Shown piece by piece: positions 6,014 through 10,020 of a stretch of DNA of 10,020 nucleotides. The notes below the pieces were generated by a model. That model saw only the letters and a list, made by a program, of their open reading frames with translations, was not told the DNA's origin and made no database searches. Every line of letters starts with the position of its first letter. Positions within the stretch are counted from its first letter, which is position 1. The DNA is taken from positions 1 through 10,020 of the forward strand of contig JARKQO010000416.1 in the NCBI GenBank assembly GCA_029974855.1, written 5' to 3'. Origin of the DNA: Eubacteriales bacterium (lineage in GTDB: Bacteria; Bacillota_A; Clostridia; Christensenellales; Aristaeellaceae). The translations under genes and the position numbers were made by a program.

Positions 6014-7429
6014 CTACATCTTTAACCCCATAAATTCCGCCATGACGGTGGCGATGGCCCGGGCCTCCCGCTGGGTAGGCATCTCGCAGAAAACCCGCAA
6101 AAGGGGCTCGGTGCCGCTGAAGCGGGCGATGATCCAGCCGTTTTCAAAGAGGACCTTGCACCCGTCCATGTAGTTGACGCTTTGAACGGGAACGGGGAAC
6201 TGGGGCAGCTTTTTGTCCACCAGCAGGAGCTGCTGGAGGCTTTCCTTGAGCTCCTTGTCAAAGGGCCAGTCGTACTCGGCCATGTAGGTTTCCCCGAACT
6301 CCCGGTAGAGGCTCCGGGTGAGCTCGCTGAGCTTGCGGCCGGTGACGGAGAGCATTTCCACCAGCAAGGTGGCGGCGTAGATGCCGTCCTTGCCGTTGAT
6401 GTGCCCCCGGACGGTGAGGCCGCCGGAGCTTTCGCCGCCAATGATGGCGTTGTACTTCTGCATGGCGGCGGAGATGTGCTTGAAGCCCACGGGGACCTCG
6501 TGGCACTTTTCGCCGAAGGCGGCGGCGATGCGGTCCAGCATGTGGGTGGTGGCCAGGTTGCGGACTGCGGGACCGTGCCAGCCCTTGTATTTCAGCAGGT
6601 AGTAGTACAGCAGGGACAGGATTTCGTTGGGGTGGATGAAGCGGCCCGTGTCGTCGATGATGCCCAGGCGGTCCGCGTCGCCGTCGGTGGCGATGCCGAT
6701 GTCCGCCCGGTACTCCAGCACACTGGCCTGGAGTGCGCCCAGGGTATCCACGTTGGGGGAGGGCAGGCGGCCCCCAAAAAGGGTGTCGTGGCGCTCGTGG
6801 ATCACGGTGACGTCGCAGCGGGCGGTGAGCAGAATGGTTTGGAGGGAGGTGCGGCTGACCCCGTACATGGGGTCCAAAATGATTTGCAGATTGCGGCTGC
6901 GGATGGCGTCCATGTTGACGCCGCGGATGATGGCGTCCAAATATTGGTTTTGGGGGTTGATCTCCTCCACCAGCCCGGCCCGGATGGCCTGGGGATAGGG
7001 AATGGCATGGATCTCCGAGGGCTGGACCTGGTTGGCGGCGGCCCCCAGCTGGTTGGTGATATCCTCCGCCGCGTCCCGGCCTCCCTTGGTGAAGAGCTTG
7101 ACGCCGTTGTACAAAGCGGGGTTGTGGCTGGCGGTGACGGCGATGCCGTAGGGCAGGCTGTAGGATTGCACGGTGAACATGATCAGCGGCGTGGGCGCCT
7201 CCCGGTTGATGAGCAGGACATGGATATTCTCCCCGGCCATGACCTCCGCGGCCCACTCGGCGGCCTGACGGCTGAGAAAACGGCGGTCATAGCCGATGCA
7301 AATGCTGCGGTCCGCCACGTCCTCGGCTTGCATGCGCCGGGCCAGAGCCAGCATGAGCTTTTGCAGATTTTCCTTGGTAAAGTCCTCTCCGATGATGGCG
7401 CGCCAGCCGCCGGTTCCGAATGAAATCAT
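6014..7429 (-). CDS. Phosphohexomutase (PGM/PMM superfamily), likely acts on GlcNAc-1-P
   Basis: This is a 471-residue alpha-D-phosphohexomutase. I chose the ATG at 7429 because MISFGTGGWRAIIGEDF is the family N-terminus. The 16 residues added by starting at 7477 (WLRPGPRART and so on) are unlike the family and lie across a GC palindrome. Neither start has a good ribosome binding site. All four active-site loops are present (numbers from 7429): the phosphoserine loop TASHNP with Ser101, the metal loop DGDADR at 249-254 (Asp249, Asp251, Asp253), the sugar loop GGESSGG at 331-337 and the phosphate loop RFSGTEP at 436-442. The family moves phosphate between C1 and C6 of hexoses through a 1,6-bisphosphate intermediate. 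Lying 56 bases after a chitobiose phosphorylase gene, it most likely turns GlcNAc-1-phosphate into GlcNAc-6-phosphate in the cytoplasm. Glucose or mannose phosphate remain possible. The GTGGWR start differs from the GTDGVRG usual in GlmM. Confidence 0.92.
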   Translation of the reverse strand: MISFGTGGWRAIIGEDFTKENLQKLMLALARRMQAEDVADRSICIGYDRRFLSRQAAEWAAEVMAGENIHVLLINREAPTPLIMFTVQSYSLPYGIAVTASHNPALYNGVKLFTKGGRDAAEDITNQLGAAANQVQPSEIHAIPYPQAIRAGLVEEINPQNQYLDAIIRGVNMDAIRSRNLQIILDPMYGVSRTSLQTILLTARCDVTVIHERHDTLFGGRLPSPNVDTLGALQASVLEYRADIGIATDGDADRLGIIDDTGRFIHPNEILSLLYYYLLKYKGWHGPAVRNLATTHMLDRIAAAFGEKCHEVPVGFKHISAAMQKYNAIIGGESSGGLTVRGHINGKDGIYAATLLVEMLSVTGRKLSELTRSLYREFGETYMAEYDWPFDKELKESLQQLLLVDKKLPQFPVPVQSVNYMDGCKVLFENGWIIARFSGTEPLLRVFCEMPTQREARAIATVMAEFMGLKM

Positions 7430-7447
7430 GCCGTTGCCGTCCGTCCT

Positions 7448-7465
7448 CGCCCGGGGCCCCGGGCG
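7448..7465 (-). promoter_or_regulatory. 18-bp GC palindrome in the phosphorylase-mutase gap
   Basis: CGCCCGGGGCCCCGGGCG is a perfect self-complementary sequence of 18 bases. In RNA it would form a 7-bp G-C stem with a GGCC loop. It lies in the 56-base gap, 18 bases before the chosen mutase start, and would overlap codons 5-10 if the gene began at 7477. No T tract follows. It may affect mutase translation or mRNA decay; that is inference. Confidence 0.45.
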
Positions 7466-7485
7466 CAGCCAGACCATGGATCATA

Positions 7486-9867
7486 TCAGCCCATGGTGAC
7501 CAAAATGGTATGCTCGCCGCCCTCAAAGCGGGGGATGCGCTGGGCGGGCTGCCCGTCCACGGTGAGGGAGGCCACGCCCCTTTGCACATGGCGGGGGTTC
7601 TCCACGGTGATGCGGTAGGTGGCGCTGCGCCATACCCGGGTCAGGGAGAACCCGTCCCACTGGGCGGGGATGCAAGGGTCCACCACCAGCCGGTCCATCT
7701 GGGGGCGCACCCCCAGCAGGTAGCGGGTGGCGGCGTAATAGCTCCACCCGGCGGAGCCGGTCATGAAGGGATGGCGGGCCCGGCCAAAGGCGGTGTGCTC
7801 CTTGCCCATGATGAACTGGCAGTAGCTGTAGGGCTCCGCCTGGCGGATCTCAATCATATCATTTTGGCGCTGAGGCAGCAAGGCATCGTAGAATTTCATG
7901 GCCCGGTCCCCCCGGCCCAGCATGGCCTCCGCCACCCAGGCCCAGGGATTGGGGTGGCTGAAAATGGCCCCGTTTTCCTTGATGCCCGGGTATACCCGGG
8001 TTACAAAGCCGATGTCGTCGTTGGGGGTCACGAAGGAGGGGGCGTTGAGCATGAGGCCGTAGGGGGTGTAGAGGTACTGGTCCACCGCGTCCATGCAGCT
8101 TTCCCCCTGGGAGGGGGTGGCGGCCCCGGAGATCACGGCCCAGGTGTTGCTCTCCAGGTGCACCTTGCCCTCGGTGGCCTGATGGCTGCCGATGGGGTCG
8201 TTTTTGGCGGTGATGCCCCGCAGGAACCATTCCCCATCCCAGAGCGCCTTTTGGCAGGTTTCCTTCATGGCCTCGGCCTTTTGGCGGTACAAGTCCGCGT
8301 CGGCGGTTTGGCCGATGTGGCGGGCCATGTCCTCAAAGTGGTCCACAGCCCACAGCAGCAAGAAGCTCACCATGGCGCTTTCCCCGCCCCGCAGGTTCAG
8401 GCAGTCGTTCCAGTCCGCCCGGAGGCCCTTGCACACGCCGTTTTGGCCCACCTGGGAGAAGCTGAAATCCAGAATGGCCTTCATATGCCCGTACACGGTG
8501 GCCTCCCCCTGGTCCGCGTAGGGGATGATCTCCTGAAGGAACCGGGTTTCGCCGGTTTCCCGCAGGTATTCCCCGATGGCGGGGATGAGCCAGAGGGCGT
8601 CGTCGGCGCAGGTGTGCTCCAGGCCGTGGATCATGCTGCTCTTGTCCGGGGTGGGCACCACGGTGGGGGAGTTGAAGCTCTGCTTCTTCCCGGGCTCAAA
8701 CCAGGCGGGATCGAACAGGTGCAGCCCGTAGCCCGCCTGTACCTGGCCCCGGAGGAGCTGGCGGATGCGCTTCAGGCACCCGGCGGGGTCGGCGTGGGGG
8801 ATGCACATGGCGTCCTGGGCGGTATCCCGGTAGCCCAGGCCCGTGCGGCCCCCCACCTCGATGAAGGAGGCGAAGCGGGAGAAGGACACGTTGATCTGGC
8901 TCTGATACAGGTTCCACAGGTTCAGGCTGGTATTCATGCCGGCGTTGGGCGTGTCCACCTGGAGCCGCGCCAGCCTGTCCTCCCAATAGCCCCGCAGGGC
9001 CACAAAGGCCTGGGCCGTGGCCTCGTCGGTGTATTTCTGCCGGACCCGGCGGGCCACGGTGGCATCCCCGGTGCCCAGCAGAAAGCGCAGGTGCACCTCC
9101 TGGCCCGGCGCCAAGGTGAGCCGCTTCTGGAGGGCGCCGCAGTGGTTGCCCCCCAGCTCCGCGCTGCCGCTCATCTGTCCCTTTTCCACGGCCACGGGGT
9201 TGCCTTCGGTGCGGTAGGGACCGATGAAGCTGTCCCGGAGGCCATCAAAGCCGTCGGGCTCGAAGCTGGCGGTGAAGAACTCGTGGCTGTTTTCCTCGTA
9301 GTGCAGCTCGTATTCCACCGTGCCGTCCACATAGCGGGAGCCGGTGGCGTATAGGCTCATCTGGAAGTTCTGGTTGTCCATATCGATATGGTGGAAGCTG
9401 AACTCGCAGTAGCCGTACACGCTGAGGCTGCGGGTACGGGTGCCGTCGTTTTTCAGGCGCAGCTCCCAGATTTCCGCGTCGTCGTCCAAGGGGATGAACA
9501 AGGTCTGGGCGGCGTGGATGTCCTGGTAATCGCAGACATAGGTGGAGTAGCTGAGGCCGTGGCGGCAGGAATACCGGGCCTCCTCCAGGGGCAGGCCCAC
9601 GGGCTGCCAGCTGACGGACCAGTATTTGCCGCTTTCCTCGTCCCGGAGGTACACATAGTGGCCGGGCCGGTCCATGGGCACGCCATTGGGCCGAAACCGC
9701 GTGATCCTGTGAAATTGAGGGCTGCCGTTCCACAGATAGCCCCCCGCCGTGTGGTTCACCACCGCGCCCATGGCACCGGTGCCCAAATAGTTGGTGAAGC
9801 TCTGGGGAACATCCACCCGGTCGATGACATATTCCCGCTGCTCATTATCAAAATGACCATAACGCAT
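7486..9867 (-). CDS. chbP: GH94 N,N'-diacetylchitobiose phosphorylase
   Basis: This is a 793-residue protein, close to the roughly 800 residues usual for the family, and appears complete. It matches my recollection of the Vibrio enzyme closely, for example GLGYRDTAQDA (343-353), RGQVQAGYGLHLFDP (373-387), SPTVVPTP (400-407), RADWNDCLNL (483-492), TPNDDIGFVTR (614-624) and NGAIFSHPNPWAWVAE (632-647). The RADWND motif carries the family's general-acid aspartate. The N-terminal beta-sandwich starts FDNEQREYVI and is followed by an (alpha/alpha)6 barrel from about 310 on. The reaction is (GlcNAc)2 plus phosphate giving GlcNAc-1-phosphate and GlcNAc, in the cytoplasm; no signal peptide is present. 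Cellobiose phosphorylase is the main alternative within GH94, but the motifs favour the chitobiose type. GGAGG at 9879-9875 lies 7 bases before the ATG. A mutase follows, and the gene appears to lead the operon. Confidence 0.93.
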   Translation of the reverse strand: MRYGHFDNEQREYVIDRVDVPQSFTNYLGTGAMGAVVNHTAGGYLWNGSPQFHRITRFRPNGVPMDRPGHYVYLRDEESGKYWSVSWQPVGLPLEEARYSCRHGLSYSTYVCDYQDIHAAQTLFIPLDDDAEIWELRLKNDGTRTRSLSVYGYCEFSFHHIDMDNQNFQMSLYATGSRYVDGTVEYELHYEENSHEFFTASFEPDGFDGLRDSFIGPYRTEGNPVAVEKGQMSGSAELGGNHCGALQKRLTLAPGQEVHLRFLLGTGDATVARRVRQKYTDEATAQAFVALRGYWEDRLARLQVDTPNAGMNTSLNLWNLYQSQINVSFSRFASFIEVGGRTGLGYRDTAQDAMCIPHADPAGCLKRIRQLLRGQVQAGYGLHLFDPAWFEPGKKQSFNSPTVVPTPDKSSMIHGLEHTCADDALWLIPAIGEYLRETGETRFLQEIIPYADQGEATVYGHMKAILDFSFSQVGQNGVCKGLRADWNDCLNLRGGESAMVSFLLLWAVDHFEDMARHIGQTADADLYRQKAEAMKETCQKALWDGEWFLRGITAKNDPIGSHQATEGKVHLESNTWAVISGAATPSQGESCMDAVDQYLYTPYGLMLNAPSFVTPNDDIGFVTRVYPGIKENGAIFSHPNPWAWVAEAMLGRGDRAMKFYDALLPQRQNDMIEIRQAEPYSYCQFIMGKEHTAFGRARHPFMTGSAGWSYYAATRYLLGVRPQMDRLVVDPCIPAQWDGFSLTRVWRSATYRITVENPRHVQRGVASLTVDGQPAQRIPRFEGGEHTILVTMG

Positions 9868-9886
9868 AAGGCAACCTCCCTAGGAT

Positions 9887-9914
9887 GTGATAAAAGCCAA
9901 GGATAGCATAACAA
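9887..9914 (-). promoter_or_regulatory. Weak candidate promoter for the phosphorylase gene
   Basis: On the minus strand TTGTTA (9914-9909) and TATCAC (9892-9887) are separated by 16 bases and match the -35 and -10 consensus at four of six positions each. Transcription would begin just before the ribosome binding site at 9880-9873. Both hexamers are poor, so an activator may be required. An alternative is the extended -10-like TGCTATCCT in the same stretch. Confidence 0.3.
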
Positions 9915-9915
9915 A

Positions 9916-9937
9916 TCCATTTCCCCTGGGAAATGGA
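9916..9937. promoter_or_regulatory. 22-bp palindrome upstream of the phosphorylase gene, candidate operator
   Basis: The arms TCCATTTCCC (9916-9925) and GGGAAATGGA (9928-9937) are perfect inverted repeats of 10 bases around a CT centre. The site lies about 50 bases upstream of the phosphorylase start and 1 base upstream of the candidate -35. The size and tight two-base centre fit a dimeric regulator's binding site better than an RNA hairpin. Which regulator binds is unknown. Confidence 0.5.
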
Positions 9938-9974
9938 CGAGGCTGTGATTTTTTGTACCCGGTTGCCAGGGTGC

Positions 9975-10020
9975 GGGGGGGGGGACGGACGGAGATGGGG
10001 GGGGGGGGGGGGGGGGGGCG
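9975..10020 (+). other. Poly-G tail, probable sequencing or assembly artefact at contig end
   Basis: A run of 10 G (9975-9984) is followed by a short mixed stretch and then a run of 22 G (9997-10018) two bases from the window end. Nothing biological is evident. Long terminal G runs are typical of two-colour sequencing dropout, so sequence right of about 9970 should not be trusted. Confidence 0.75.

Noticed and set aside
6182..7423. A 413-codon open frame on the plus strand inside the mutase gene
   Set aside because: It is the antisense shadow of a mutase with all four active-site loops, and its composition is Gly/Val/Asp/His-rich like the other shadows.
7420..9354. A 644-codon open frame on the plus strand
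   Set aside because: It is antisense to the well-supported GH94 phosphorylase, has no recognisable motif and is a low-complexity Gly/Val/His/Ala product.
1..10020. CRISPR array, tRNA, transposase or phage genes
   Set aside because: No regularly spaced repeats, cloverleaf-like sequence, or recognisable mobile-element protein was seen on either strand.

Overview
The window reads as a 10 kb piece of a GC-rich Firmicutes genome, most likely class Clostridia. Oscillospirales or Christensenellales-like gut anaerobes are my guess, not a demonstrated assignment. The grounds are a Thr/Pro-linked L,D-transpeptidase with two peptidoglycan-binding domains, a YesM/YesN-type two-component pair, a CUT1-type sugar-binding protein, strong GGAGG ribosome binding sites and heavy use of codons ending in G or C. 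Both edges look like contig edges: the left edge cuts a gene and the right edge ends in long G runs.

Layout: 1-1266 (+) is the 3' part of a secreted L,D-transpeptidase. Everything else is on the minus strand. Reading in the direction of transcription from the right edge, 9867-7486 is a GH94 N,N'-diacetylchitobiose phosphorylase, followed after a short gap by a phosphohexomutase (7429-6014). A 202-base gap (5812-6013) then holds a three-hairpin palindromic element, a candidate terminator and a candidate promoter. Next comes a three-gene signalling operon: YesM-type histidine kinase (5811-4045), extracellular solute-binding protein (4048-2834, ATGA overlap with the kinase) and YesN-type response regulator (2788-2039). 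A small DUF4332-like gene (2007-1417) of clearly lower GC sits last, and its 3' end converges on the transpeptidase.

How the genes may work together: the phosphorylase would split (GlcNAc)2 with phosphate into GlcNAc-1-phosphate and GlcNAc. The mutase would convert the 1-phosphate to the 6-phosphate for entry into amino-sugar catabolism. The neighbouring kinase, binding protein and regulator look like a sugar-sensing three-component system, because the binding protein has no permease genes beside it. The arrangement recalls the Vibrio chitobiose locus, where a chitin-oligosaccharide-binding protein controls the sensor kinase ChiS beside a phosphorylase/mutase pair. That the system here senses chitobiose is inference from proximity.

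No tRNA, rRNA, CRISPR array, transposase or phage gene was seen. Long plus-strand open frames opposite the minus-strand genes were judged to be GC-driven shadows.
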